From Mauremys mutica (taxonomy: Eukaryota > Chordata > Testudines > Geoemydidae), in assembly GCF_020497125.1 (NCBI RefSeq), contig NC_059081.1, positions 17,269,105 through 17,333,104 on the forward strand: a DNA stretch of 64,000 nucleotides, read 5' to 3'. Below the pieces are notes generated by a model that saw nothing but the letters and a program-made list of their open reading frames with translations, did not search any database and had not been told where the DNA came from. Of this stretch, positions 22,150 to 33,640 are shown piece by piece (position 1 is the first letter of the stretch; every line of letters begins with the position of its first letter). The position numbers and the translations under genes are program-made.

Positions 22150-24299
22150 GGTTGCCTAAATATAGGCATTCTATCTTCTACTCATTGAAAAGTGCACTAA
22201 GGTCTTTATATAAAGTCAGAGAGAAGAAATCCATGCCATGTCAGATATATAATTGTTTTAGTGCCAAAAGATTAGAGAGATTTAAGTAGTACTGCAGGTT
22301 TCCTCTCCAAATCTAGCTAGAAGGAACAGATAAGTGACAATACTGAAGAACTAAACTATATGTTATATATAGTATCAGTGTCCCTTTTTCACCTGAGCAG
22401 CCAGTGAAAGTCTGAGGCTCTGAGGATGTTCCAGAGTGGAACAGAAATTGATGATGGTCAAGTATTTCTCTGATGCGGTTTTGTTTATTTACAAGGAATG
22501 TACAAAGCCCTGTTTCTCTGAGCATAGGAGGAACCAGGAACAAAAGGAGCAGTTTCTTAGTTTACAGTCCCAAGTCTCTTTAGCCAACAGACCCAAAAAC
22601 TTTGTTTCTAGCTTTTTACAGGGTCATACTGTGCTAACCAGCTACTACTTGGCTTCCTTGCTTTTTGCCTCATCCTCTCTCAAGTCTCTCTGTTCTTGAT
22701 TGTTTGTAATTACTATGTGTGCAGCTTTCTGGACACACACCTGGTCACAATACTCACTGGCATCCCCTGTACAATGGTGCTAGTTTCTTGGCAGATTCTG
22801 TTAGGCCTTGGTTTGCATGTGGCCTTTAATGTTTCTTAAAACTCTCTTAAATTAAGGAAGTGTTCACACATCAGTGTTTAAGGAGGTTTTAACTCAACCC
22901 ATAACAAGGTTTCACCCAATTCATCAACAGTATTAGTGCATAAGATAATAAATGCTATAAAACCAATAGATTCCAGTTCAGCAAGGTATTTAAGTGTGCG
23001 AGTAATTTTAAGCATGTTGAAGTCAGTGGGACTGCTCTCATGCTTAGACTTAGCTGATCTAGAGTGTGAATGCAGAACAATATTATTCATAGTAATTTTT
23101 AAATAATAATTATAAATTTTCTTTTGCATACATGGAAAAAGACCTCTGAGTATCTTTCAATTCAAAAACAACGTGACATGCTCTAGCATATCTTCAGTGT
23201 GGGAGGAATCAATATATCCCTCAACACACCCAATACTGATTTTCGATGCAAAATTCATGCAATTGATCTCCCCTTAAAAGAAATACCATCTCTTTAAAAT
23301 CTTATTGCTATTATATAATGATTCTTGGGAAATGTTAGGAAAAAGCTTTTAGTGCTGTCGCATGAAGAGATTAGTTCTCAGTAAAAGACCCAAGTTACTG
23401 GTGATCATTTTCTTGTTCTAAATGCACAACACAGATAAGCTTTTAAGAAATACTACTCCCAGTAGCAATTTTGAAGGGGGTTGCTATAAGCAAAAGGCAG
23501 TTGCTGGTGTTTCATTCATAAAGTTAAAAGAAATTATTGTTAAATTACATAAAACTCAATAGTGCAATCTAGTACCATATTAAAAATATTTAATAAAGCT
23601 AGTCCTTACTCAGCCTTTTTAGTGGAGCCAATGAATGACAGGATTGAGTCCTCAGGAAGATGAGAAAAATTCTGCTGTTGAAAAATGATCATGAAATAAT
23701 CAAGCCTCCCTAACAGTTTCAGTTTAGACACACACAAGTTAAAAAGCAAAAGATCCAAAGTTTTGCCAAGCCCCATTGTCTTCAGTGGGGGGAGGAGAAC
23801 AAAGGCTCAAACATTAAGCTAAATCATTAAGCTCTAAAACAATAGTTTTAATTACACCTAAAGAACTTTGATGTGCTTTGTATTCTATTTTAACATGTGC
23901 AGAAAAAAGCACTTTCATTTTTATTTCCCTTAAGCTTTATCACTATAATTGATCATTAATTTATAGCTTTGTTTTTCCAGACTCGGGTACTTTGTTTCTG
24001 GCTTTTATGGGTTCATGTTGTCCTCATTTCTAAAGCAGGGCTATCTGAGGGCAAAGAGTACTGATATTTGAACTCCACTATGGATTTGAATTTTGAGTGG
24101 TAGGGGGGAGGAGGAAAAGGGGGGGAATACTGAAAAGATTATTTTAAATCCCGGTCGTGTTGCTCAAAAGATCAGTCCTCTCAGATCTTTAAAAATGCAA
24201 TGGATAATACTCCATAAAAACATAGCACAGTTACTAAAGTAGCGCAGCACAGCACTGTGGGTTCAATCCTGCTCTGATTAAAGTCAACAGACTTGACTT
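22150..24299. other. AT-rich gene-free stretch
   Basis: No gene, repeat end or structured RNA was recognised. Confidence 0.5.
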
Positions 24300-24307
24300 G
24301 ATCCACA

Positions 24308-24747
24308 CAGGGCCGGCTCCAGAGCCCACCGGGGCAAGCACCCGCCTGGGGCGGCCCTTTCCCGGAGGGGGCGGCAGGCTGGGCCGGCGGACCTGCCGCA
24401 GTCTTGCCTGTGGGAGGTCCACCGGAGCCCCAGGAGCAGCGGACCTGCCGCAGGCATGACTGCGGAGGGGACGCTCGGCTGGCGGCTCCAGTGGACCTCC
24501 CGCAGGCATGACTGCGGACGGTTCGCTGGTCCCGCAGCTCGGCTGGACCTCCTGCAGGCATGCCTGCGGCAGCTCAACCGGAGCCGCCGGACCAGCGAAC
24601 TGCCCGCAGCTGCGGGAGGTCCAGCCGAGCTGCACGACCAGCGGACCCTCCGCAGTCATGCCCGCAGGAGGTCCGCTGCTCCCGCGGCTCCGGGGCGCCT
24701 CCCGCGCATGACTGCTTGGGACGGCCAAATTTGTAGAGCCGCCCCTG
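24308..24747. mobile_element. hAT MITE, 'CAGGGCCGGCTCCAG' left end
   Basis: CAGGGCCGGCTCCAG and TGTAGAGCCGCCCCTG are flanked by GATCCACA and GATACACA (7 of 8). The interior is a run of 'ccgcaggcatgactgcggacggttcgctggtcc' units nearly identical to those in the element at 3316, although the termini differ. The 164-codon - strand frame is a composition artefact. Confidence 0.88.
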
Positions 24748-24916
24748 GATACACAGTATTGAAGCCAATAAACTAGCCATTGATACCAACGGGAGTAAGA
24801 TTGTCTGTGTAAATTGAAAGTAGATGTGGTCTAAACTTTGCAGCTTTTGGTCTGACCACACCCAGAACTTGCAGGTGTTCAGATGCCCAGCTTTGGGTGT
24901 AACCCTAGGTCATAAT

Positions 24917-25467
24917 TAGGGCCCTACCAAATTCATGGCCGTGAAAAATGTGTCACAGACCGTGAAATCTGGTCTTTTGTCTACTCTTACCCTATCCTTC
25001 AGAGCTGGACGGCTGGAGAGCAACAGCTGCTGGCTAGGCACCCAGCTCTAAAGGCAGTGCCACCACCACCAGCAGTGCAAAAGTAAGGGTGGCAATACTG
25101 CTGCCACTATACCATGCCACCCTTACTTCTGCTGGTGTGGGTGCTCCCTTTAGAGCTGGGTACCTGGCCAGCAGCCACTACTCTCCAGCCACCCAGCTCT
25201 GAAGGCAATGCAGAAGAGTGGCAATACCACAGCCCCCCTACAACAGCTTTGCAACCCCTTTTTGGGTCAGGACCCCAGTTTGAGAAAAGCTGAGTCTTAA
25301 GGGCTTTACATGTTTATATTTTTGCTGTTTTTTAAATACATATTCGTGGTTTGTTACAACTCTGTGAAATTTAAGATTTTAATATGTGAAATCGTAAAAT
25401 TAAAGATTTTTAAAACACTATCACTGTGAAATTTACAAAAATGGACCCTGAATTTGGTAGAGCCCTA
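24917..25467. mobile_element. hAT element, 'TAGGGCCCTACCAAATTCA' ends, with a central foldback
   Basis: TAGGGCCCTACCAAATTCA and TGAATTTGGTAGAGCCCTA are near-perfect inverted ends. Flanks GTCATAAT and CTCATAAT match at 7 of 8. A large imperfect palindrome occupies 25012-25204: 'gagctgg...agcagctgctggcta...gcacccagctctaaag' against 'ctttagagctgggtacctggccagcagc'. Non-coding. Confidence 0.88.
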
Positions 25468-25475
25468 CTCATAAT

Positions 25476-26335
25476 GTATTTTGATCAGACAGGTAGAGGG
25501 ACTGACATATCTGATGGGCAAATGTCTAGCAAAAAAAGAGTGTTAGTTGTTCGGTACTGATTTATGTATAAAGGGATAACCAAGGAAATGTCCTGTTCAG
25601 TAACTTTTAATTTCCCAGCCAGGGAATGTATGTTCTCCTCCTCTATTGATATTGGTTTGTAATGACATTTGCTAAAAATATTATGCTACATTATTTACTT
25701 TAATCCATAGACTCAGGACTGGTGAGTGGCTTCCCCCATAGGCTCTTAGGAAACTCACAATGAATAGTCAGACTTTTTCCTCAGCATAAATGCCTCTAGT
25801 TGCAGTAATAGCCTAGCATTCAGCAACTGCAGCAGGAGCAGAATGGAAAATAGTAAAAAAAAATCCCAAAGGCATAAAGAGGCAATAAAAATAGAGAAAA
25901 CCTCATGATTATTGTGGACTCTCCCTCACACATGCTCTCTCAGCAGACAATCCTACCAGCGCAACCATGGTAAATAAACCAAATTGGCATGTGAAGCTGA
26001 CTATGTGGGGCAAATCCTACTTGCTTTATTCACTCCCATTGATGTCACATACGTTACTCACATAAGGACAGATTCTGATGCCTGTCCTCACCCTACTCTG
26101 AGAGTAAACCCCATGAAATGAAATTTAAGTTAATTCAAGCCTTTCTCCTTGAGCTGTGATTTCAAGAGCACAAAAGCTAAGCACGGTTGGGCCTGTTTAG
26201 TAGTTGAATGGGACACTTCCACGGAAACCTCATGTGCTGTAAGGAAGTAGCATAAAAAAATGGCAGAGAGGAAATAAATGGTACCTTGTTGCACAGTCCC
26301 AGTTTTGTGTGCCAGGAGGCACTGTCCCTCCCGCA
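25476..26335. other. Gene-free spacer
   Basis: No gene or recognised repeat. Confidence 0.4.
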
Positions 26336-26339
26336 AGTG

Positions 26340-26475
26340 CACACACTTTTGGCGGCAGGGGGTCCGTGGAAGACCCGGAGCGAGGGAAGGACCCCTCGCC
26401 GCCGAATTGCCGCCAAAGACCCGGACCGTTGCTGGGTATTCGAATCGGGCCCCGCAGTTCCTAAAGCCGGCCCTG
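26340..26475. mobile_element. hAT MITE, right-end fragment
   Basis: It ends CTAAAGCCGGCCCTG, the hAT terminus of the 10398 type. Upstream is 'cgccgccgaattgccgccaaagacccgg', like the 27976 element. I could not find a left CAGGG end, so the copy seems truncated. Confidence 0.55.
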
Positions 26476-26819
26476 ATTTGCAGCCAGAGAAGTGTTCTGA
26501 GGGAACAGTCCCCGCTGCAATTGTCGCTGACCCCAGCGCTGGTTCCAGTGAGAATGTATGTAAAGGAAGCTGTAGCTCAGATCCTAGTGGTTTAGTATGG
26601 AAGGATGGTATGTATCACTGCAGACCACCTGGTGGAGGATTCAGGGCCCTGACACCCCTGGTTAAGGAAAACCCATTTAGACCAGGTTACCAACAAAACA
26701 GTTCACCACTGGCCTAAAAGGGCCAGGAGGACTTACTGACCAATCAAGAGCCAGAAGACCAGTTAAGAAGGCTTGCCTGTTTCTTTGCAAGTTAGTGCTG
26801 GGTGAAACTGGGGGGAGGG

Positions 26820-26880
26820 GGGGAATTCTGTGCGGCACATGAATTCTGCGCTTGTGCAGTGGCACAGAATTCCCCCAGGA
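26820..26880. repeat. Short palindromic MITE remnant
   Basis: GGGGAATTCTGTGC pairs with GGCACAGAATTCCCCC. The family is the one whose left end begins at 11055. Confidence 0.6.
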
Positions 26881-26906
26881 GTATCATTATAGATAAACAC
26901 TTTTTC

Positions 26907-27250
26907 CATAGATTCCAAGGCCAGAAGGAACCATTGTGATCATCTAGTCTGACCTCCTATATAAATAGGCCATAGAGTTTCCCTAAAAAAATTCCTAGAG
27001 CAGATCTTTCAGAAAAACATCCTACCTTGATTTTAAAATTGCCTGTGATGGAGAACCCACCACAACCCTTGGTAAATTGTTCCATTAGTTAATTACTCTC
27101 ATTGTTATAAATTTACACCTTATTTCCAGTCTGAATTTGTCTAGCTTCAACTTCCAGCCACTGGATCATGTTATACCTTTCAGTTCTAGATTGAAGAATC
27201 CATTATCAAATATTTATTTCCCAACTTAATTCCTAATTATACCACAATTA
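26907..27250 (-). mobile_element. CR1 LINE, 3'-end fragment
   Basis: 'catagattccaaggccagaaggaaccattgtgatcatctagtctgacctcc' is the complement of the CR1 3' tail. It continues into decayed RT C-terminal sequence ('gatggagaacccaccacaacccttggtaaattgttccat...'). Confidence 0.75.
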
Positions 27251-27975
27251 AGAACTAACAAACTCATAGCTGGAGCCCAGACCACTTCACCTGTATGTTA
27301 GTTTTGCTCAAACTAGGTATTAGTCTTATAAGAATGTGTTCAGTGTTTAGACTATGATATGTTTTTCAGTTGCTGCATTCATTGCAATGTCTGTATTCCA
27401 TGCCAAAAGAAAATATGTAAGTTTTGCTTTATAACTGAAAATGTTTGCTCTGAACTTGGGCATGGAAAGCATTGCCCCTGCCCACCCAGAAGGACTATCA
27501 AAATCAGATGGGTCATCAAGGATCATCACAATACAAAGGATTGGTTAATGGCCCTATCGCACCTGGGAAATGCTACAGGCAAGGAAGTTCATCCCATGGG
27601 CTTGGAAGCTGAATTAAAGAAATAAAACAAAGCCACAGGAATTTTTTCCATCTTTTTGCCTGTTTGAACTCTGAAGGGCCAGAGACTCTAAACTGAAGCC
27701 AGAGAGACCCAGGGGCTGCCATCTGGGTCTGCCCTGAAAGACACTTTGTATTGACAGATGACTCTTAGGATTTAGATGGTAATTCATTAGTGTAAGATCT
27801 AGGGTACCAATTGATTGGGGTAAGTGACTGGTCTCTTGGGACTGGAAGCAACCTGAATGTGGTGTGATTTTTGGTGTAAGTGACCATTTATCACTAAGTC
27901 CAGTTTGTCTCGGTGGCAAGATAGATTGGAAGGTCTAAAGGGACTGTTTGTGACTCCAGGGTAAGACTGGTATAG

Positions 27976-28516
27976 CAGGGCCGCCCAGAGGATTCCGGAG
28001 GCCCAGGGTCTTCGGCGGCGGGGGGCCCTTCCGTTCCGGGACCCGCCGCCGAAGTGCCTGAAGACCCGCGGCGGACCCCCCCCCCCCCGCCGCCGAATTA
28101 CTGCCGAAGCCGGACCCACCGCCGAAGTGCAGCCCGGTCTTCGGCGGTAATTCAGCGGAGGGGGACCCCCGCCGCGGGTCTTCAGGGCACTTCGGCAGTG
28201 GGTCCCGGAAGGGAAGGGCCCCCCACCGCCGAATTACCGCCGAAGACCGAGCTGAACTTCGGCGGCGGGTCCCGCTCCGTCTTCGGCGGTAATTCGCCAG
28301 CGGGTGGTCCTTCCGCCCCGGAGCAGAAGGACCCCCCGCCAGCGAAGACTGGGAGCGGAGAAGCTCCTGTGCCCGGCCCCGCAAGAGTTTTCCGGGCCCC
28401 CCGGAGGGAGTGAAGGACCCTGCTTCGGGGGCCCCGAAAAACTCTCATGGGGGCCCCTGTGGGGCTCAGGGCCTGGGGCAAATTGCCCCTCTTGCCCCCC
28501 CTTCTGGGCAGCCCTG
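27976..28516. mobile_element. hAT MITE, GC-rich, 'CAGGGCCGCCCAGAG' ends
   Basis: CAGGGCCGCCCAGAG and TTCTGGGCAGCCCTG are flanked by a perfect 8-bp duplication TGGTATAG (27968-27975 and 28517-28524). The body repeats 'cttcggcggtaattcggc' and 'ggcgggtcccg' on both strands and includes a C run near 28078-28088. The long frames on both strands are artefacts. Confidence 0.92.
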
Positions 28517-28667
28517 TGGTATAGTGATCCAGGAGTTGACATTTATTACTGAGTTGATGAAATCTAATTATAGGACACATCACCAGATTGGGGTGTCTGC
28601 CTTGTTTGACAATCTGCCCTGAGGTAGGCACTCATGGTTGTCAGCAACTCTAGATAGTGTGACATAC

Positions 28668-29349
28668 TGTAACAAGGTGTACTTGCCCCACAGTGGAGAA
28701 GAAATGGTTAACCCCATATTGAGGGCAGAGGAAGCCATGCCCCCTTGCCACTGCTTGAACTGGAGCCTCAGTATAAAAGGGAGCAGCCCAGCTCAGTCAG
28801 GGCTGACCGCTGAGGAGAAAGGACACACATTGCAGGCTCCCTCCCAGGAGCTGCTGGAGCTGCAGAGCATGGAGCCCAAACATGCTGAGATCCACCCAGG
28901 TAGATACCCAGCCACTCGTGGAAGCACAAAAGGGGATGGAGCTGTTGGGAGCTTCACAGGCCGACGACCCTAAAGGCCCAAAAGACTTGTGGACATCGAT
29001 GCTAGAAATCAGGGTAGGAAATAAGCCAGCAGAGCTAGACATTGGTCCGGTTCCGGAACCAGACAAAGGCATCATGTTTTAGACGGATCCTCACTGACCT
29101 AGTGGCAAATCCACTTCCTGTGAGGGTGGGCCGTTGTATCGACTCCGGCCACTGGGCCACGCGGCCCTGCCAGGGAGGGCTTCCATATTGATTCCTGCCA
29201 TTAGGCAGCGTAGCTCTGCGAGGGAGATTGACTCTGGCCATTAGGCCATACTAACCTGAGGCTAAGAGTGGTCATTTGGACTCAACTGCAGAGTTATGCC
29301 TTCTTCCCCACCATCCCAAAGGATGACGGGGTGTACTTGCCCCATGACA
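28668..29349 (+). mobile_element. Solo LTR, 682 bp, with TATA box
   Basis: It starts TGTAACAAGGTG and ends CCCCATGACA, flanked by a perfect 5-bp duplication CATAC (28663-28667 and 29350-29354). TATAAAAG at about 28772 is a good core promoter for the + orientation. 'ggtgtacttgcccca' appears near both extremities. No internal region is present. Confidence 0.88.
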
Positions 29350-29354
29350 CATAC

Positions 29355-32091
29355 CTAATTCCTTCTTGGAAATAATGGACCTTGTCAATAGTTGTGGCTG
29401 TGATTTCCACTGGTTAATTATGCAATGGTTAAATATTTTTTTTTTGTTGGTTTCAAATTTATTCCCTTTCAAATTCATTGGTTATCCCCTTGTTCCTGTA
29501 TTGTGAGAGAGGATATGAGCTCTTGATTTACCATCTCTATACCATTCATTATTTATCATTCTCTTTTCCTTTCTAAATTGAACCATCCTATGCTTTTCAA
29601 TCTTTTCTTATATGAAAGTCTTATACACTACTGTCCTTGGCTTAATTCACTAATGCTTTAAGGGCACTTTGACATCACTGAATGGCAGGTGCCACAGAAA
29701 GCAAATTGTTATAAATTTGAAATTATTAAGATGCACCATTCTAATTTTTAATATTCTAGTCTCTCTAGCAGACCGTGATTGTCAGCTATTCAGGGTCATC
29801 CACACACACCATTAATAAGTATCATAATTTAGTACAGTGAGTTGCATAGCCACAAACACAAAGCAAGGCAACACAATGGTGAAATGTAAGCTCTTCATTA
29901 GTAGCTGGCCTCATCGTTGTACCTACATTCTTCAGTCCAAAGTCTGCCCTGTCAGACACGTGCATTGCTTCTACTGAAGTTAATGGGAGCTGGAAACGTT
30001 CATGAGGACAAAATCTGGCCCAAAGGCTCCAGGCCTGGTGTAGCAATATGCCATCTTCCCTCAAACATCCTTAGCCCCTCCATGTCTCCTGCTGCAGCTA
30101 ATCAACCTGTCTCCTTCAGTCCTATGCTAACCTGACACTGCTGACAACTTCATTGGCTTCAGCAAACGCAATTGTTTACTTTTCCTGCAGTAGAAAAGTA
30201 CAGTTGGAAACAAAAGGGGTGGGAGTTGGCTAGCTTAGGAAACCATCTTTATCAAACAAGAGATTATCACCTTCTTGTTTGAAGGAAACTGGCCCTTGCC
30301 CTCCCTTTGGGAGTCTTTATTAATCTCAAACAATGGGCGCAGTACTTCCTTGATTGCTTTTTCATCACCAAGAAGGGCATGGGTCCTGCTCAAGACCACA
30401 GCCACAGTGTTTGGCTCATAATTTCCGGGACCAGGTGGGTAATTTTGTAATCTTTAACAAGGAGTGGCCACTGGAATGAAGGGCTCTTGTTGAGTGTTCT
30501 CCGCCAAATAAACTTTCTGTGGCTAGGGGAAAGGAGGTGGGTCAGAGAAAAGAAGTTGGTGATAGCCAGGCCCTTTCAGAGGTCCAGAGAGGCCCAGGCC
30601 ATTCCAGCTTTTGAGGCCCCTAGCCATAATAAAAATAAAAAATGATGATACATGAAAACAAAGTAAGTTAACAAAAAAAATTGTCTTTTACCAAATCACA
30701 TCTCTTATTTGCTTAAATTTGTAGCTCTAAGCTGAGAGAGTGTATCGCATTTTGGTCCGATACGGATGCGCACGAAACCAAGTTGCAAAAGTTATCAAAT
30801 GCCAAAAAATTAACAAGTGTCTAAATTTGAGGCCTCCTTTGAGCTTGAGGCCCAAGCCAAATGTCCCGCTTGAGCTCCCTCCCCCCCCCCCCCCGACTAG
30901 TGCCAGATAGCAGAAAAAGAATGGGTGGACAGAGGAAGAGTAACAGAGTGGAACCTGGCTGAGTGGGAAAGAAGACGAGTGGCAGCACAGGTGGAGAAGA
31001 GAAAGAAGAGAGACAAAAAAGGCCTACTACATTTCAATAAACACCCCAGTTTTTCAAATCTTAGCCTAACTAATCTTCAACATAATTAATGGGTCAAGCC
31101 CTGTGTGGTGTTTAAATGTTGCTTGTAATTATTAGAACTGGGAGCACTGGCTATTGGGAGTCTGAAAGGACAGGAAAGAGGAAGGAGGGGGGAGGAGTTG
31201 AAGAGGCAGAGTGAGAGGTACAGAGAGTGCAGCAGCAGCTTGGTAAAGAGGTTTCCACTTTAAAAATAAAGTCCTGTTGAAGTTTGTTAGTACCTTGCCC
31301 GGTTGATATAACACCCTGGCTACATTAAAGGCCATATTTTATTATATGAACCACTGAGACACTTGTGCTTCTCTGGGACAATGCATATCACAAAGTCAAG
31401 AGAAAGCAAATGAGAACTGGAGATAAAGCATTCTAAGTTAAGGGGTTCCAACTAAGGAACAAACTTTTAAAGCAGATCAGGTGAATGTAAAATCTTACCA
31501 TCTTTAGAAACATGGCAAAGCCTTCCTTTTCAACAACAAGAAAAATGCCTTTCCATCATAAGAATGATACTCAAACAGTGACACCCTGCTACCTCTTAAC
31601 CCCAATTCTGACAACCATTCTATCCCACAAATCCCAGCCAAGAAGAAACAACCTAAACAACCAAAACTTTGAAACAAATTAACCTCAAACAAAAGTAAAT
31701 AAACAAAAACATACAATCAAAAACATAAACCCTAACCCAAGTAGACTTTTGACCCTGAAAAAGGAGAAGTTCCCGTGACTCCGTGAAGTCCACTAGGACT
31801 TCAGGATTGCTGTCTAATTTCCACAGAAGGCATTCAGATACTCTTGTGATTGGATAGCAGTATAAAACCATGGCAGGTGCTAAGCACTCTCAAGTTGCAT
31901 TGACTTCAATGGAAGCTGAAGGTGCTCACCCATTTTCAGGATCAGTCCTTGTATGCAAGAGTTGAAAAACTGTCTGATAAAGTGTTTTGGACTGTAGCTT
32001 TCTAGTAATTAGTTGTATAGGCTTGCTAGCTTACAGTGTTGCTGTGACATACTGTACTGCCACTGACTGTCTTTGAAGAAAGCATAAATCT
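29355..32091. other. Gene-free stretch with a C run
   Basis: No gene. A run of about 15 C lies at 30882-30895. The part at 30590-30895 has 'gaggcccc...gaggcctcc' words suggesting an eroded element, but I could not place its ends. Confidence 0.45.
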
Positions 32092-32099
32092 GTTTAAAG

Positions 32100-33632
32100 T
32101 AGGGCTGTCAAGCAATTAAAAAAATTAATCATGATTAATTGTGCAATTAATCGCACCGTCAAACAATAATATTACCATTTAAATATTTTTGGATGTTTTC
32201 TACATTTTCAAATATATTGGTTTCAATTACAACACAGAATACAAAATGTACAATGCTCACTTTATATTTATATTTGATTACAAGTATTTGCTCTGTAAAA
32301 AAACAAAAGAAATAGTATTTTTAATTCACCTAATACAAGTACTGTAGTGCAATCTCTTTATCATGAAAGTTGAACTTTCAAATGTAGAATAATGTACAAA
32401 AAAGGCATTAAAAATAAAACAATGTAAAATTTTAGAACCTGCAAGTCCACTCTGTCCTATTTCTTATTCAGCCAATCACTCAGACAAATAAGTTTGTTTA
32501 TATTTGCAGGAGATAATGCTATCTGCTCCTTTTTACAATGTCACCTGAAAGTGAGAACAGGCATTGGCATGGCACTGTTGTAGCTGGTGCTGCAAGATAT
32601 TTACATGCCAAATGTGCTAAAGATTCATATGTCCCTTCATGCTTCAACCACCATTCCAGGGGACGTGAGTCGATGCTGATGATGGGTTCTACCCGATAAC
32701 AATCCAAAGCAGTGCAGACCGATGCATGTTCATTTTCATTATCTGAGTCAGATGCCACCAGCAGAAGGTTGATTTTCTTTTTTTGGTGGTTCGGGTTCTG
32801 TAGTTTCTCTTTTAAGACTTGACTTCTGAAACCATGCTCCACACCTCATCCCAATCAGATTTTGGAAGGCACTTCACACTCTTAAACCTTGGGTCAAGTG
32901 CTGTAGCTATCTTTAGAAATCCCACATTGGTACCTTCTTTGCGTTTTATCAAATCTGCAGTGAAAGTGTTCTTAAAATGAACAACATATGCTGGGTCATC
33001 ATCAAAGACTGCTATAACATGACATACATGGCAGAATGCAAGTAAAACAGGGATGGGGACATACAATTCTCCCCCAGGGAGTTCAGTCACAAATTTAAGT
33101 AACACATTTTTTTTAACAAGCATCATCAGCATATCTTGCAATGCCAGCTACAAAAGTGCCATGCAAATACCTGTTCTCACTTTCTGGTGACATTGTAAAT
33201 ATGAAGACGACAGCAGTATCTCCTGTAAATGTAAACAAACTTGTTTGTCTTAGCAATGGGCTGAACAAGAAGTAGGACTGAGTGGACTTGTATGCTCTGA
33301 AGTTTTACATTGTTTTGGTTCTGAGTGCAGAACAAAGAGATTGCACTACAGTACTTGTATGAGGTGAATTGAAAAATACTATTTTTCATTTTTCATTTTT
33401 ACAGTGCAAATATTTGTATAAAAATAATATACACTTTGATTTCAATTACAAAACAGAAGACAATATATATGAAAATATAGAAAAACATCCAAAATATTTA
33501 ATACATTTCAATTGGTATTCTATTGTTTAACAGTGCGATTAAAATTGCGATTAATCACGATTAATTTTTTAAATCACAATTAATATTTTTGAGTTAATCA
33601 CGTGCGTTAACTGCGATTAATCAACAGCCCTA
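32100..33632 (-). mobile_element. hAT transposon with about 500-bp terminal inverted repeats
   Basis: The ends TAGGGCTGTCAAGC and TCAACAGCCCTA sit in subterminal ATTAATCG-rich sequence. Flanks GTTTAAAG and GTTCAGAG match at 6 of 8. Similarity between the two arms goes far beyond the tips. 32330-32600 and the complement of 33140-33380 share 'aattcacctaatacaagtactgtagtgcaatctcttt', 'aagtccactc.gtcct' and 'tttacaatgtcacc.gaaagtgagaacagg'. The arms are therefore about 500 bp each around a 540-bp centre. It carries a transposase remnant on the - strand. Confidence 0.82.
32519..33141 (-). pseudogene. hAT (ZBED-like) transposase, C-terminal remnant
   Basis: Two adjacent - strand frames make up the remnant. 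The upstream one (33141-32812) contains IATALDPRFKSVKCLPKSDWDEVW, typical of the segment before the dimerisation domain in ZBED-type hAT transposases. The downstream one (32842-32519) contains PLEWWLKHEG...LAHLACKYLAAPATTVPCQCLFSLSGDIVKRSR, the hAT C-terminal dimerisation motif. In relatives the last part reads SVPSERVFS..G. Here the SER is replaced by CQC, a decay sign. The frames join near 32830 by a frame change. The BED zinc finger and the DDE region are absent, so no active protein is possible. The C-terminal codons lie inside the left inverted-repeat arm. Confidence 0.75.
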
Positions 33633-33640
33633 GTTCAGAG

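Noticed and set aside
24240..24290. tRNA-like 'gtgggttcaatcctgctc' near the hAT at 24308
   Set aside because: It resembles a B box, but no A box or cloverleaf could be drawn around it.
24234..24728. 164-codon - strand frame in the hAT at 24308
   Set aside because: It follows from the palindromic GC-rich tandem unit, which leaves several frames open at once, and it crosses the element boundary.
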